Assembly: GCF_000526315.1 (NCBI RefSeq)
Contig: NZ_JAFV01000001.1
Location: 1,426,001-1,490,000 of the forward strand
Source of the DNA: Methylopila sp. 73B
Lineage (GTDB): Bacteria > Pseudomonadota > Alphaproteobacteria > Rhizobiales > Methylopilaceae
Reading direction: 5' to 3'
Length of the DNA: 64,000 nt
Below are positions 16,364-26,563 of this stretch, one piece after another. Within the stretch, counting starts at the first letter, position 1. Each line of letters starts with the position of its first letter. A program made the translations under genes and the position numbers. The notes beneath the pieces are model-generated. The model was not told the DNA's origin. It did not search any database and saw only the letters and a program-made list of their open reading frames with translations.

Positions 16364-17371
16364 GTGGAGATTGCAAAGCCCTACCTGTTGTTTCTGGGCG
16401 ACGCCCCGGACGCGCTGGCGGCGAAGACGGCGGCTGGAGTGGTCGACTGGCGGCGAGACTGGTGCGTGGGCCAGATGCGTCTTCCCGGTTGCGGCGCGAA
16501 CGTAGGCCTGCCCGATATGGATGTCCCGGCGGCCGTCGCCGCAGGCGCCAAGACCTTCGTCATCGGCGTCGTGAACGCGGGCGGGGTGCTGCCCGACCAT
16601 TGGGTCGACGAGATCGTGGCCGCCCTGGAGGCGGGCCTCGACGTCGCCAGCGGCCTGCATGGCCGCCTGAACGACACGCCCCGCATCGCCGAAGCCGCCG
16701 AGCGCGCCGGCCGGGCGCTGCACGACCTCCGGCACGCCACGGAGCGCTTCGCGACCGGCAAGGGGACCAAGCGTCCCGGACGGCGGCTGCTGACGGTCGG
16801 AACCGATTGCTCGGTGGGGAAGAAATACGCCGCTCTTGCGTTGGAGGCCGAGATGCGGGCCCGCGGGCTCGACGCCGAGTTTCGCGCCACCGGCCAGACC
16901 GGCGTCCTGATCGCCGGCCGCGGCGTCGCGGTAGACGCCGTGATCGCCGATTTCATCTCAGGCGCCGCGGAGTGGCTGACGCCTGCCAACGACCCCGGGC
17001 ATTGGGACGTGGTGGAAGGCCAGGGCTCGCTGTTCCACCCCTCCTTCGCCGGCGTCACGCTGGGCCTGCTGCATGGCGCGCAGCCCGACGCCTTCGTGGT
17101 CTGTCATGAGCCGACGCGCACGACGATGCGAAACGTCTCCCATCCGCTGCCGACGATCGGCCAGGTGATCGAGGCGACGGTCGCCGCCGGCCGTCTCACC
17201 AATCCGGAGATCCGCTGCGTCGGAATCTCGATCAACACCGCGGCGCTGCCCGAGGCCGAGGCCCGCGCCACGCTCGACGCGGCGACGGCGGAGCATGGCC
17301 TGCCCGCCAGCGATCCAATCCGCTTCGGGGTGGCCCCGATCGTGGACCGGCTGCTGGAAGAGTTCCCGTGA
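16364..17371 (+). CDS. DUF1611 protein, DgcN-like N-acyltransferase
   Basis: 335 residues with a Rossmann-like N-domain (PYLLFLGDAPDALAAKTAAG) and a C-terminal P-loop domain (VGTDCSVGKKYAAL at the Walker A). This is the DUF1611 family; a member, DgcN, was described as the D-glutamate N-acetyltransferase that works with the racemase DgcA in D-glutamate catabolism. Usually a dgcA-type enolase-superfamily gene follows at once; here there is none, only a palindromic repeat, so the substrate is uncertain. The start chosen is GTG at 16364 with GGCGGAG about 8 nt upstream; another in-frame GTG at 16331 is possible. The open frame to 16061 overlaps mlaE and is rejected. Confidence 0.8.
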   Translation: MEIAKPYLLFLGDAPDALAAKTAAGVVDWRRDWCVGQMRLPGCGANVGLPDMDVPAAVAAGAKTFVIGVVNAGGVLPDHWVDEIVAALEAGLDVASGLHGRLNDTPRIAEAAERAGRALHDLRHATERFATGKGTKRPGRRLLTVGTDCSVGKKYAALALEAEMRARGLDAEFRATGQTGVLIAGRGVAVDAVIADFISGAAEWLTPANDPGHWDVVEGQGSLFHPSFAGVTLGLLHGAQPDAFVVCHEPTRTTMRNVSHPLPTIGQVIEATVAAGRLTNPEIRCVGISINTAALPEAEARATLDAATAEHGLPASDPIRFGVAPIVDRLLEEFP

Positions 17372-17412
17372 GCGAAGCGGACCGAATCGCCGCGCGCCGC
17401 ACGCTCGCGTCG

Positions 17413-17501
17413 GTCCGGGCGAAGTCCCGGACCCCATGCCCCCCCGGCTTGAGGAGTAAGCTCGACCGGCGGGCTTATGGGCCCCGGCGCAAGGCCGGGG
17501 C
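17413..17501. repeat. palindromic intergenic repeat, family A copy 1
   Basis: Two hairpins between the convergent DUF1611 and ntrC genes: GTCCGGG/CCCGGAC (17413-17419 and 17426-17432) and GCCCCGGC/GCCGGGGC (17481-17488 and 17494-17501). The sequence GGGCTTATGGGCCCCGG just before and within the second hairpin is shared, with few changes, with the element at 23077-23155. Confidence 0.75.
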
Positions 17502-17560
17502 GCCGGCGTCACGTGGGACTGATGGCCGAAAGTCCCGCCGCCGGCCCGTTCAGACGCCAG

Positions 17561-19003
<1,443 letters not shown>

Positions 19004-19010
19004 GGGGCGA

Positions 19011-20138
19011 TCAGCTCCGCTGGCGGCGGCTGTCGCCGCTCGTGAACATGGGCATCAGCACGCGGAAGGTCGTCCGCCGCGGCTGGGATTCGCATTCGAT
19101 GATGCCGCCGTGGTTGCCGACGATCTTGGCGACCAACGCAAGGCCGAGGCCGGAGCCGGTCGGCTTCGTGGTCACGAACGGGTCGAACAGGTGCGGCAGC
19201 AGGTCTTCCGGCACGCCCGGTCCGTTGTCGCGCACCGTGAACTGCAGCGGCAGGCTCACGCGCGTGCTGGAACCCGGCACCGACAGCCGCACGCCGGGAC
19301 GGAAGGCGGTCGTGAGGTGAATCTCGCCGTCCTGAGCGTCGCCAATGGCTTCCGCGGCGTTCTTCACCAGGTTCAGGAACACCTGCACCAGCTGGTCGCG
19401 GTTTGCGAGCACCGGCGGCAGCGAGGGATCATACTCCTCGATGATCCGGATCCCGCGCGCGAAGCCCGAAACCGCGATGCGCTTCACATGCTCGAGCACG
19501 GCGTGGATGTTCACCGCCTCGCTCTCAATCGGCCGCTCGTCGGAGAACACCTCCATGCGGTCGACCAGCTTCACGATGCGGTCGGCCTCGTCGCAAATCA
19601 GGCGGGTGAGGACGCGGTCCTCGTCGCTGGCGGACTGCTCCAGAAGCTGCGCCGCGCCGCGGATGCCGGACAGCGGGTTCTTGATCTCGTGCGCGAGCAT
19701 CGCGGCGAGCGCGGTCACCGAGCGCGCCGCGCCGCGGTGCGTGAGCTGGCGGTCCATCTTGTCCGCGATCGTGCGCTCCTGCAGCACGACCACCAGGACG
19801 TCCGGACGCTCGTGCAGGGGCGCGACGTGAATGTCGACGATGCGCTCCCCGCCGTTTCGCGGCGTTCCCAGATCCACGCGGTACTCGTTGACCGGGGCGC
19901 CGCGGTCGCGGGCCTGCTCGATCAGCGAGATCAGCGGCGAGCCGAACGGCACGAACTCGCGGATGTCGTGCCGGCGCAGCACGTTGGCGCTCGCCTCGAA
20001 GAAGGCTTCGGCGGCGACGTTGACGTCCACGATCCGGCCGGCGTCCGCGACGCAGATGACGGGATGGGGCAGCGCGTTCAGCACCGCTTCCGGCGCGCCG
20101 GCGCCGGTGCGGGGACGATCGCTCGGCGCGAGGCTCAT
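19011..20138 (-). CDS. ntrB: nitrogen sensor histidine kinase NtrB
   Basis: 375 residues, soluble: PAS domain (about 15-125; starts [20 protein letters not shown]), then a HisKA domain with H-box [20 protein letters not shown] and a catalytic domain with N-box ([13 protein letters not shown]), DNGPGVP and GSGLGLAL. No membrane segments, as expected for the kinase that reads nitrogen status through PII (GlnB). The ATG at 20138 overlaps the stop of dusB by 4 bp, indicating translational coupling. Much longer open frames in this region come from reading through dusB in another frame. Confidence 0.97.
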   Translation of the reverse strand: MSLAPSDRPRTGAGAPEAVLNALPHPVICVADAGRIVDVNVAAEAFFEASANVLRRHDIREFVPFGSPLISLIEQARDRGAPVNEYRVDLGTPRNGGERIVDIHVAPLHERPDVLVVVLQERTIADKMDRQLTHRGAARSVTALAAMLAHEIKNPLSGIRGAAQLLEQSASDEDRVLTRLICDEADRIVKLVDRMEVFSDERPIESEAVNIHAVLEHVKRIAVSGFARGIRIIEEYDPSLPPVLANRDQLVQVFLNLVKNAAEAIGDAQDGEIHLTTAFRPGVRLSVPGSSTRVSLPLQFTVRDNGPGVPEDLLPHLFDPFVTTKPTGSGLGLALVAKIVGNHGGIIECESQPRRTTFRVLMPMFTSGDSRRQRS

Positions 20139-21163
20139 GCCGCGGCCCTCCAGCCGAGTTCGTCGTAGGCGGCGACGAAGGCGGAGCGCGCCTCGTCCGC
20201 GGTGGGAGCGCTCTGGGCGGCGGCCTTCAGAGTCGCCGGAACGGGCGTCCCGGCGCTCGCCGCCGCGGCGTCGAGATACCAGCCGAGATGCTTGCGGGCG
20301 TGCCGCACGCCGACGTCGCGTCCGTAGAGCGCGAGGAGGCCTTCGTAGTGCTCGAGCGCCAGATCGCGCTGCACGTCGAGATCCGGCGCTACGACCTGGC
20401 GGCCGGCGAGATAGGCGGCGACCATGCCGGGGAACCACGCCCGCCCCTGCGCGCCGCGGCCGATCATCACCGCGTCCGCGCCGGAGGCCTGCAGCATCGC
20501 AGGCGCATCCTCGACCTTGATGAGGTCGCCGTTCGCAACCACGGGAATCGAGACGCGATCGACGATCGCGCGGATCGCGCCCCAGTCGGCCCGGCCTTCG
20601 TAGAACTGCGCCCGGGTCCGGCCGTGGACCGTCACCATCGCGACGCCCTCCGCCTCCGCCCGAGCGGCGAGCTCCGGCGCGACGATCGAGGCGGCGTCCC
20701 AGCCGAGCCGCATTTTCACCGTCACCGGCGCGTCGACCGCCGCGACCGTGGCGGCGATCAGGCGCGTCGCGAGGTCGAGATCCTTGAGCAGCGCGGAGCC
20801 GCCGTGGCCGCCCACGACCTTCTTGGCCGGGCAGCCCATGTTGATGTCGACGATCGAGGCGCCGGCGCCGACCGCGACGCGGGCAGCCTCCGCCATCCAT
20901 GAGGGATCGCGGCCGGCGAGCTGAACCACATGCACGCCCAGACCGTCGCCCTCGGCGCGCAGCCGCGCTTCGTCGTCGGCCGTGGCGAGTTCGCGGGAGG
21001 CGACCATCTCGGACACCACGAGCCCTGCGCCGAGACGCGCGGCGATTCGGCGGAACGCGAGATCCGTCACGCCGGACATCGGCGCGAGAAGCACCGGATT
21101 GGCCGGGGACACGCGTCCGACGACGAAATTTTGGGCGAGAGGCACGGGGGCGATGCTGCTCAT
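20135..21163 (-). CDS. dusB: tRNA-dihydrouridine synthase (DusB/NifR3)
   Basis: 342 residues. FMN-dependent TIM-barrel enzyme reducing uridines in the D-loop of tRNA. Seen: [15 protein letters not shown] near the N-terminus, [19 protein letters not shown] with the catalytic Cys, [21 protein letters not shown] and VVANGDL. It is first gene of the nifR3-ntrB-ntrC arrangement classical for alphaproteobacteria. Start is uncertain: ATG 21163 (MSSIAPVP) fits the family length, while an ATG at 21193 and a GTG at 21217 extend it by 10-18 residues and would run over the palindrome at 21181-21192. Confidence 0.93.
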   Translation of the reverse strand: MSSIAPVPLAQNFVVGRVSPANPVLLAPMSGVTDLAFRRIAARLGAGLVVSEMVASRELATADDEARLRAEGDGLGVHVVQLAGRDPSWMAEAARVAVGAGASIVDINMGCPAKKVVGGHGGSALLKDLDLATRLIAATVAAVDAPVTVKMRLGWDAASIVAPELAARAEAEGVAMVTVHGRTRAQFYEGRADWGAIRAIVDRVSIPVVANGDLIKVEDAPAMLQASGADAVMIGRGAQGRAWFPGMVAAYLAGRQVVAPDLDVQRDLALEHYEGLLALYGRDVGVRHARKHLGWYLDAAAASAGTPVPATLKAAAQSAPTADEARSAFVAAYDELGWRAAA

Positions 21164-21180
21164 AAAATTGGCCGGCGTCT

Positions 21181-21192
21181 TGTGTGCACACA
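21181..21192. promoter_or_regulatory. 12-bp perfect palindrome in the dusB/ispDF divergent region
   Basis: TGTGTGCACACA is its own reverse complement. It lies 17 bp upstream of the preferred dusB start and 132 bp upstream of ispDF. A dimeric regulator could bind it, but the regulator is unknown and the site would be coding if dusB starts at the upstream GTG. Confidence 0.35.
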
Positions 21193-21324
21193 TATTAGAC
21201 AGATTGCGATCGGACACAACGCCGCAAAACGCGTGTTTCGGTCGCCGCGCGACATCGAGGCCGCGCTTCGTTAGAAGACGGCGGGAAATTCGGCGCCCGT
21301 CGCGCCGGCATCAAGCGAAAAGCG

Positions 21325-22548
21325 ATGGCATTGTCCACAGATTCCAGCGGCCGGACGGTCGCCCTGATCTGCGCCGCCGGCGGCGGACTTCGCGCCGGCG
21401 CCGGCGCGCCGAAGCAGTACCGCCTGCTTGGCGGAGAGCCGATGCTCGCGGTCGCCGCGCGCCTGTTCCTTGACCATCCGGACGTGGCGGAACTGAGGGT
21501 GATCATCGGGCCCGGCCATGACGACCACTATTATGAGGCGATGGCGCCGTGGCTCGGCCACCCGAAGCTTGGCGAGCCCGTGCTCGGCGGCGCGACGCGC
21601 CAGGCTTCGGTCCACGCCGGATTGCAGGCGCTCGACCGCGACGTAGACGTCGTCCTGGTCCATGACGCCGCCCGCCCCTTCGCAAGCGCCGCGCTGGTCG
21701 CCCGGGCGATCGCCGCCGGCCGCGCCCATGGCGGCGCTGTTCCGGGCGTCGCGGTGGTCGACACCGTCTGCGCGGTCGCGGCCGACGGCGAACGCGGCGC
21801 CACGATCGACCGCGCCGGAGCCCGCGCGCTGCAGACCCCGCAGGCGTTTCGCCACGCGCCGCTCCTCGCCGCCCATGCCCGCGCGGCGGCGGAATGTCGC
21901 GAGGATTTCACCGACGACGGCGCGCTGTACGCCTGGGCGGGGCATAGGGTCGTCGTGTTCGAAGGAGAGGTCCGCAACGTGAAGCTCACGACCGCAGAGC
22001 AATTCGACGACGACCTGCTCCGGCGCGCCGGCGCCGAGTTCCTGGCCCGCGGCGACCTCCGCACCGGCACAGGCTTCGACGTCCACGCCTTCGCGGAAGG
22101 CGACCATGTGACGATCGGCGGCGTGAAGGTCCCGCACGGCTTCGGCCTGTCCGGCCATTCCGACGCCGACGTCGTGCTGCACGCGCTGACCGACGCGGTG
22201 CTCGGCGCGCTCGGCGACGGCGACATCGGCGCCCATTTCCCGCCGTCGGACCCGACCTGGAAGGGCGCCGACTCCGCGCAGTTTTTGGAGGACGCCGTGG
22301 CGCGCGTCAGAGCGGCTGGCGGCGTCATCGCCCATCTCGACGTGACGGTCATCGGCGAAGCGCCCAAGGTCGGGCCGCACCGGGAGGCCATGCGGGCGCG
22401 CATCGCCGAGATCGCAGGCGTCGCCGTGGGCCGCGTCGGGGTCAAGGCGACCACGACCGAGCGGCTCGGTTTCGCGGGTCGCCGCGAAGGCCTCGCCGCC
22501 ATGGCCTCGGCCACGATCCGACTGCCCTTCCGGGAGGACCTGGCATGA
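21325..22548 (+). CDS. ispDF: bifunctional IspD/IspF of the MEP isoprenoid pathway
   Basis: 407 residues carrying two enzymes. N-terminal part (about 10-235) is 2-C-methyl-D-erythritol 4-phosphate cytidylyltransferase: ICAAGGGLRAGAGAPKQYRLL, VHDAARPF and the FTDDGALYAWAG segment. C-terminal part (about 247-407) is 2-C-methyl-D-erythritol 2,4-cyclodiphosphate synthase: GTGFDVHAF (metal-binding D and H), LSGHSDADVVLHALTDAVLG and VKATTTERLGF. The fusion is standard in alpha- and epsilonproteobacteria. It overlaps the next gene by 4 bp (ATGA). It is divergent from dusB. Confidence 0.97.
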   Translation: MALSTDSSGRTVALICAAGGGLRAGAGAPKQYRLLGGEPMLAVAARLFLDHPDVAELRVIIGPGHDDHYYEAMAPWLGHPKLGEPVLGGATRQASVHAGLQALDRDVDVVLVHDAARPFASAALVARAIAAGRAHGGAVPGVAVVDTVCAVAADGERGATIDRAGARALQTPQAFRHAPLLAAHARAAAECREDFTDDGALYAWAGHRVVVFEGEVRNVKLTTAEQFDDDLLRRAGAEFLARGDLRTGTGFDVHAFAEGDHVTIGGVKVPHGFGLSGHSDADVVLHALTDAVLGALGDGDIGAHFPPSDPTWKGADSAQFLEDAVARVRAAGGVIAHLDVTVIGEAPKVGPHREAMRARIAEIAGVAVGRVGVKATTTERLGFAGRREGLAAMASATIRLPFREDLA

Positions 22549-23048
22549 ACCCGACCCTCTACGATCTCACCGAGGAGACGCTGCGCCTCGCCCGCGGCGC
22601 GGGCCTCACCATCGCGACCGCCGAATCCTGCACCGGCGGGCTGGTGGCCGCGGCGCTGACCGAAGTGCCGGGTTCGTCCGACGTGGTTGACCGCGGCTTC
22701 GTGACCTATTCGAACGCGGCGAAGACGGCGCTGGTCGGCGTGTCCGAGGAGTTGCTCGCCGCGCATGGCGCTGTCAGCGAGCCCGTCGCCCGCGCCATGG
22801 CCGAGGGCGCTCTTGCGGCCGCCGGCGTAAGCTTAACGGTCGCGATCACCGGCGTCGCAGGCCCCGGCGGCGGGTCGGAGGACAAGCCCGTCGGGCTGGT
22901 GCATTTCGCGGCGGCGCGCGCCGGCCGTCCGACCCTGCACCGCGAGCGCCGCTTCGGCGACCTCGGCCGCGCCGAGATCCGTCGTCGGTCCGTGATCGAG
23001 GCGCTGGCGATGCTGCAGGAGGCCGCGGGCGCGATCGCAGCGGCGTGA
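22545..23048 (+). CDS. pncC: CinA C-terminal-type nicotinamide-nucleotide amidohydrolase
   Basis: 167 residues, a stand-alone CinA C-terminal domain. Motifs: TIATAESCTGGLVAAALTEVPGSS, the DRGFVTYSN block and AITGVAGPGGGSEDKPVGLVHFA. PncC deamidates nicotinamide mononucleotide to nicotinate mononucleotide, recycling NMN produced by DNA ligase. The N-terminal MoaB-like domain of full CinA is missing, as is normal in alphaproteobacteria. It is translationally coupled to ispDF; this pairing is common in the order. A palindromic repeat follows 28 bp after the stop. Confidence 0.92.
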   Translation: MNPTLYDLTEETLRLARGAGLTIATAESCTGGLVAAALTEVPGSSDVVDRGFVTYSNAAKTALVGVSEELLAAHGAVSEPVARAMAEGALAAAGVSLTVAITGVAGPGGGSEDKPVGLVHFAAARAGRPTLHRERRFGDLGRAEIRRRSVIEALAMLQEAAGAIAAA

Positions 23049-23076
23049 CGCCGCCGCCGTCGCTCCGGGCAAAGTC

Positions 23077-23155
23077 CCGGAGCCTATAAGCCCGCCGCCA
23101 ACAAGGCGCGACACACCTCACCGATGATCGTCATCCGCGGGCTTATAGGCTCCGG
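23077..23155. repeat. palindromic intergenic repeat, family A copy 2
   Basis: A perfect 19-bp inverted repeat, CCGGAGCCTATAAGCCCGC (23077-23095) and its complement GCGGGCTTATAGGCTCCGG (23137-23155), with a 41-bp centre, plus a small hairpin CTCCGGG/CCCGGAG overlapping the left edge (23063-23069 and 23076-23082). It fills the space between convergent pncC and the carbonic anhydrase-like gene. The core GGGCTTATAGGCTCCGG matches the element at 17471-17487 with few changes. Confidence 0.85.
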
Positions 23156-23192
23156 CATTTCGCTGCGCTTCAGCCGGAGCGACAGCGCCCCC

Positions 23193-23723
23193 TCAATCCA
23201 CCCGCTTCATGCCCTTGGCGAAGCGGCGGGCGTTGGCGACGTAGCGCCCGGAGGTGCCGAGCAACTTGATCTCCCACTCCGGCCCGAGCGTCTTCACGAC
23301 CTTGGCCGGCGACCCGACGATCATCGAGAAATCCGGAAACTCCTTGCCCTCGGTCACGAGCGCGTTGGCGCCGACGAGGCAGGACTTTCCGATCTTCGCG
23401 CCGTTCAGCACGGTCGCGCCCATGCCGATCAGGCTTCCGGCCCCGATGGTGCAGCCGTGCAGGATCGCGCCGTGGCCGACCGTGCAGTCCGGCCCGATGT
23501 CGAGCGGAAAGCCGGGGTCGGTGTGGAGGATGCAGCCGTCCTGGACGTTGGAGCGGGCGCCGACGGTGATCGTCTCGTTGTCGCCGCGCATCACGGTTCC
23601 GAACCAGATGTTGGCGTCCTCCTCGAGCACGATCTTGCCCACGAGCACCGCCGTCTCCGCCACCCAGTACCGGCCGTTGGCGGGCGTCTGGGGGCGTTCG
23701 CCGTCGAGTTCGTACAGGGCCAT
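23193..23723 (-). CDS. gamma-class carbonic anhydrase-like protein
   Basis: 176 residues of left-handed beta-helix hexapeptide repeats (IWFGTVMRGDNETITVGARSNV, then IGPDCTVGHGAILHGCTIGAGSLIGMGATVL). The three zinc-ligand histidines are present in LHTDPGF and VGHGAILHG. Belongs to the YrdA/PaaY/Cam-like group, which includes active gamma carbonic anhydrases and homologues of unclear activity. The ATG at 23723 gives the usual length; the much longer open frame upstream is a shadow. It is followed upstream on the same strand by two small DUF genes, possibly one transcript. Confidence 0.9.
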   Translation of the reverse strand: MALYELDGERPQTPANGRYWVAETAVLVGKIVLEEDANIWFGTVMRGDNETITVGARSNVQDGCILHTDPGFPLDIGPDCTVGHGAILHGCTIGAGSLIGMGATVLNGAKIGKSCLVGANALVTEGKEFPDFSMIVGSPAKVVKTLGPEWEIKLLGTSGRYVANARRFAKGMKRVD

Positions 23724-23746
23724 GACCGGCTCCCCTTTTCCAAACG

Positions 23747-24061
23747 TCACATGCCCAGCGCCGCCGCCCCCGAGAGCGCGACGGAGCCGAGCGCGAGGCT
23801 CCACAGGCCGGCGAGCACCGTGCCTATGGCCACCCCGATCGCCGACCGTCGGCGGGCGCGAAGGGCGATCAGGTTGCGCGCCATCATGTACGGCGCGGCG
23901 ACGGTCACAAGCGGCACCGCGACCACGGCCGTCGAATCCGGCGAGCGCAGCAGCCGAAAACTCGCCCGACGCGCGGTCGCCGCCTCGAAGGCGGAGGCCG
24001 CGAGCGCCGACAGGGCGAAGCCAAGGCAGAGAGTGAACAGGCTGGCGACGAAGGGCGACAT
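23747..24061 (-). CDS. small membrane protein, DUF6949-like
   Basis: 104 residues with three hydrophobic stretches: SLFTLCLGFALSALAAS at the N-terminus, VVAVPLVTVAAPYMMA in the middle and IGVAIGTVLAGLWSLALGSV near the C-terminus. The blocks FRLLRSPDS and PYMMARNLI resemble the small DUF6949 proteins that often sit beside gamma carbonic anhydrase genes in Hyphomicrobiales; this is from memory. Starts at ATG 24061 and ends 23 bp upstream of the carbonic anhydrase start, so probably cotranscribed. Function unknown. Confidence 0.72.
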   Translation of the reverse strand: MSPFVASLFTLCLGFALSALAASAFEAATARRASFRLLRSPDSTAVVAVPLVTVAAPYMMARNLIALRARRRSAIGVAIGTVLAGLWSLALGSVALSGAAALGM

Positions 24062-24153
24062 GGGCCTCTCCCGACGACGGCGGGGGCCGCCGTCCGAAGC
24101 ATGACGCCAGCAACATCCGGGCCGTCCCTGATTGGGACGCGACCCGGCCGACC

Positions 24154-24363
24154 TCACTCGAGGTCGGTCTCCAGGATCGCCATCTGGAAATTGTAGGACA
24201 GGTCGCCGTCCTCGTCGTCGCGGAACACGACGCCAATGAACTCCTCGCCGAGATAGACCTCGGCGCTGTCGTCCTTGCGCGGGCGCGCCACGACGCGGAC
24301 CGTCTGGTTCTGGAACAGGCGGCGCATGTAGCTCTGCACGCGCTCGATTTCGCGCTTTTCCAA
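24154..24363 (-). CDS. DUF3126 family protein
   Basis: 69 residues: EKREIERVQSYMRRLFQNQT followed by VRVVARPRKDDSAEVYLGEEF and IGVVFRDDEDGDLSYNFQMA, the complete DUF3126 signature. This is a short conserved alphaproteobacterial protein of unknown function. The start is probably TTG at 24363, because GGGAGG lies 5 nt upstream; a GTG at 24369 overlaps that ribosome site and is less likely. It lies between cysE and the DUF6949-like gene on the same strand, a neighbourhood (cysE-DUF3126) often conserved in the order. Confidence 0.88.
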   Translation of the reverse strand: MEKREIERVQSYMRRLFQNQTVRVVARPRKDDSAEVYLGEEFIGVVFRDDEDGDLSYNFQMAILETDLE

Positions 24364-24478
24364 CGTCACCTCCCAGAGTGGACTGGCTTGACGCGCCGAC
24401 GCGGAAGGCCGGCGCGAGAGGCCGCACGCCTTGCCACGGGCGGCGGCGGGAGGCAAGGCGGCGCGAGCGACGACCGCG

Positions 24479-25303
24479 TCAGAGACCGGCGTCGTAGAAG
24501 ATGTGGTCCATGGTCCGCGACGGCTCCTTGCAGGGCGACGCGCCGACCACGCGAGCGGGGACGCCGGCGACGGTGGTGTTGGCCGGCACGTCCTGCAGCA
24601 CGACGGAGCCCGCCGCGACGCGCGAGCAATGGCCGACCTCGATGTTGCCGAGGATCTTCGCGCCGGCGCCGATCAGCACGCCGTGGCGGATCTTCGGGTG
24701 CCGGTCTTCCGTGCTCTTGCCCGTGCCGCCCAGCGTCACGCCGTGCAGGATCGACACGTTGTCCTCGATCACCGCCGTCTCGCCGATCACGACGCCGGTG
24801 GCGTGGTCGAAGAAAAGGCCCCGGCCGATGCGGGTCGCCGGATGGATGTCGACCTGGAAGATCGACGACGAGCGACTCTGCAGATAGAGCGCGAAGTCAT
24901 GCCGCCCCTGCGTCCAGAGCCAGTGCGCGAGCCGGTGCGTCTGGATCGCGTGGAAACCCTTGAAGTGGAGCAGCGGCTCCAGCGCGCGAGTGCAGGCCGG
25001 ATCGCGCTCGACGACGGCCGCAAGGTCGGCGCGCACCGCCGCGCCGATCGTGGGATCGGCGGCGACGGCCTCGTCGTAGGTCTGGGAGATCATGGAGGAC
25101 GACAGGTCCTCATGGCCGAGGCGCGAAGCGATGCGGTGGCCGATCGCCTGCTCCAGCTTTTCCTGATTGATCACCGTCGCGATCAGGAAGCTCGCAAGCT
25201 CCGGCTCCCGACGCAGAGCCTCCTCGGCCTCGGAGCGCACACGCGCCCAGACGGGATCGAGGGTGAGCAGGTTATGGCTCTCGGCGCGCGCGAGCTTGGC
25301 CAT
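24479..25303 (-). CDS. cysE: serine O-acetyltransferase
   Basis: 274 residues. N-terminal helical domain (WARVRSEAEEALRREPELASFL onward) and C-terminal left-handed beta-helix with the active-site block SIFQVDIHPATRIGRGLFFDHATGVVIGET, in which the DIHP...DH residues are the serine/acetyl-CoA site. Transfers acetyl from acetyl-CoA to L-serine, the first step of cysteine synthesis. Length and motifs match CysE closely. Upstream (minus strand) is an alpha/beta hydrolase with 96 bp between, downstream DUF3126. Confidence 0.96.
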   Translation of the reverse strand: MAKLARAESHNLLTLDPVWARVRSEAEEALRREPELASFLIATVINQEKLEQAIGHRIASRLGHEDLSSSMISQTYDEAVAADPTIGAAVRADLAAVVERDPACTRALEPLLHFKGFHAIQTHRLAHWLWTQGRHDFALYLQSRSSSIFQVDIHPATRIGRGLFFDHATGVVIGETAVIEDNVSILHGVTLGGTGKSTEDRHPKIRHGVLIGAGAKILGNIEVGHCSRVAAGSVVLQDVPANTTVAGVPARVVGASPCKEPSRTMDHIFYDAGL

Positions 25304-25399
25304 GGCGTAAAACTCCGGGGGACCGTCGTTCCGTATCGCGGTTCTCTACCACACATGGTCTCGGCGCGCGCTGAAGAAAGGGCGCGCCGCCCATGCGCC

Positions 25400-26152
25400 T
25401 CAGGGGCGCCTCGACAGGAAGTCGACCACGCCCTGCTTGTAGACCTTGTCGCCGACCGCGCGGTTGTGGTCCCGGCGCGGGATTTCGAGCACCTCCGCGC
25501 CGGGGATCAGCCTGGCGAGCGCGTGCGGATCGCCCGCGACGTCGTCCTCGGTCCCGACCGCGATCAGCACCGGCGTGGTGATGGTCCCGAGCTTCTCCGG
25601 GTCGACCAGCGAACGCTGCGCCCGCATGCAGGCGGCGAGCGCGCGGCGATCCGCTTTGGTCGCCTCCGCGAAGCGCCGGAACATCTTGGCGGTGGGGTTC
25701 ACGATGTCGTCGACGCTGTCGGCGAGCAGGCCTTCGGCGATTTCGTCCGCCGAGGGCGCGCCGCGCAGAAGCCCCTCCCCCATGCCGCCGATGATCGCGC
25801 TCCGCAGCCGCTCCCGGTTCCGGATCGCCATCAGCGAGGTGACGCGGGCGCCCATGGAGTAGCCCATGACGTCCGCGCGGGCGATGTCGAGATGGTCGAG
25901 CAGCCGCAGCGCGTCCTCCGCCATCAGGTCGGAGCTGTAGAACGCCGGGTCGTAGAGCTTCTCGCTCGCGCCATGGCCGCGGTTGTCGATCGCGATGACG
26001 CGGCGGCCGTCGGCCTTCAGCAGGTCGAACCAGCCGGGGCCGACCCAGTTCACGTCGAGGTTTGAGGCGAAGCCGTGGATCAGCAGGATGGGATCGCCCT
26101 CGCCCTCGTCGCGGTAGGCGAGGTCGAGCCCGTCGGAGGAGAAGGTCGGCAT
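25400..26152 (-). CDS. alpha/beta-fold hydrolase
   Basis: 250 residues. Motifs: LIHGFASNLDVNWVGPGW (oxyanion HG), nucleophile elbow GYSMGAR with Ser, the VGTEDDVAGDP acid region and PRRDHNRAVGD with the catalytic His. This is a PcaD/haloperoxidase-like soluble hydrolase without a signal peptide; substrate not predictable. ATG at 26152. The neighbouring cysE gene lies downstream on the same strand, and a divergent zinc-finger gene lies upstream. Confidence 0.9.
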   Translation of the reverse strand: MPTFSSDGLDLAYRDEGEGDPILLIHGFASNLDVNWVGPGWFDLLKADGRRVIAIDNRGHGASEKLYDPAFYSSDLMAEDALRLLDHLDIARADVMGYSMGARVTSLMAIRNRERLRSAIIGGMGEGLLRGAPSADEIAEGLLADSVDDIVNPTAKMFRRFAEATKADRRALAACMRAQRSLVDPEKLGTITTPVLIAVGTEDDVAGDPHALARLIPGAEVLEIPRRDHNRAVGDKVYKQGVVDFLSRRP

Positions 26153-26307
26153 GGCGGCTCCGGTCGTGCGGGGGGAGAGCGAGGCGTCGAGGGGCCGCGA
26201 CCCTAACCGCAGCCGAGGTTAGACGAAAGCCGTGGGACCGCTTGTCCGCGCCGCGCAAACGGCCTAATCCGAAGCGCAGGCTGCACGACGATCGAGGACC
26301 CGCGCCC

Positions 26308-26556
26308 ATGGCCGACCACGGAACCCCGCATTTCGCCAACGACGCCGGCGTGAGCGTCATCCACATCGGGGCGAAGGAGTTCCAGTGCATCGGCGCGAAG
26401 CCGCCGTTCGACCACCCGCACGTCTTCCTGGACATGGGCTCGGACGACGAGATCATCTGCCCCTACTGCTCGACGCTCTACAAGCTCCGCGCCGACCTGC
26501 ATGCCGACCAGTCCGATCCGGCGGCCTGCCTGTGGAAGGCGCCCGCCGCGGCCTGA
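26308..26556 (+). CDS. NDUFS6-like zinc-finger protein
   Basis: 82 residues. The pattern C27, then HPHVF, then CPYCSTLYKL gives the Cys/His/Cys/Cys zinc site of the CHCC zinc-finger family related to the mitochondrial complex I subunit NDUFS6. In alphaproteobacteria this small protein is thought to associate with NADH dehydrogenase or iron-sulfur assembly. ATG at 26308 yields a compact protein that begins MADHGTPHFANDAGV; the longer open frame to 26062 is noncoding. The flavin monooxygenase GTG starts 7 bp after its stop, a conserved pair in relatives as far as I recall. Confidence 0.9.
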   Translation: MADHGTPHFANDAGVSVIHIGAKEFQCIGAKPPFDHPHVFLDMGSDDEIICPYCSTLYKLRADLHADQSDPAACLWKAPAAA

Positions 26557-26563
26557 CGCGGCC

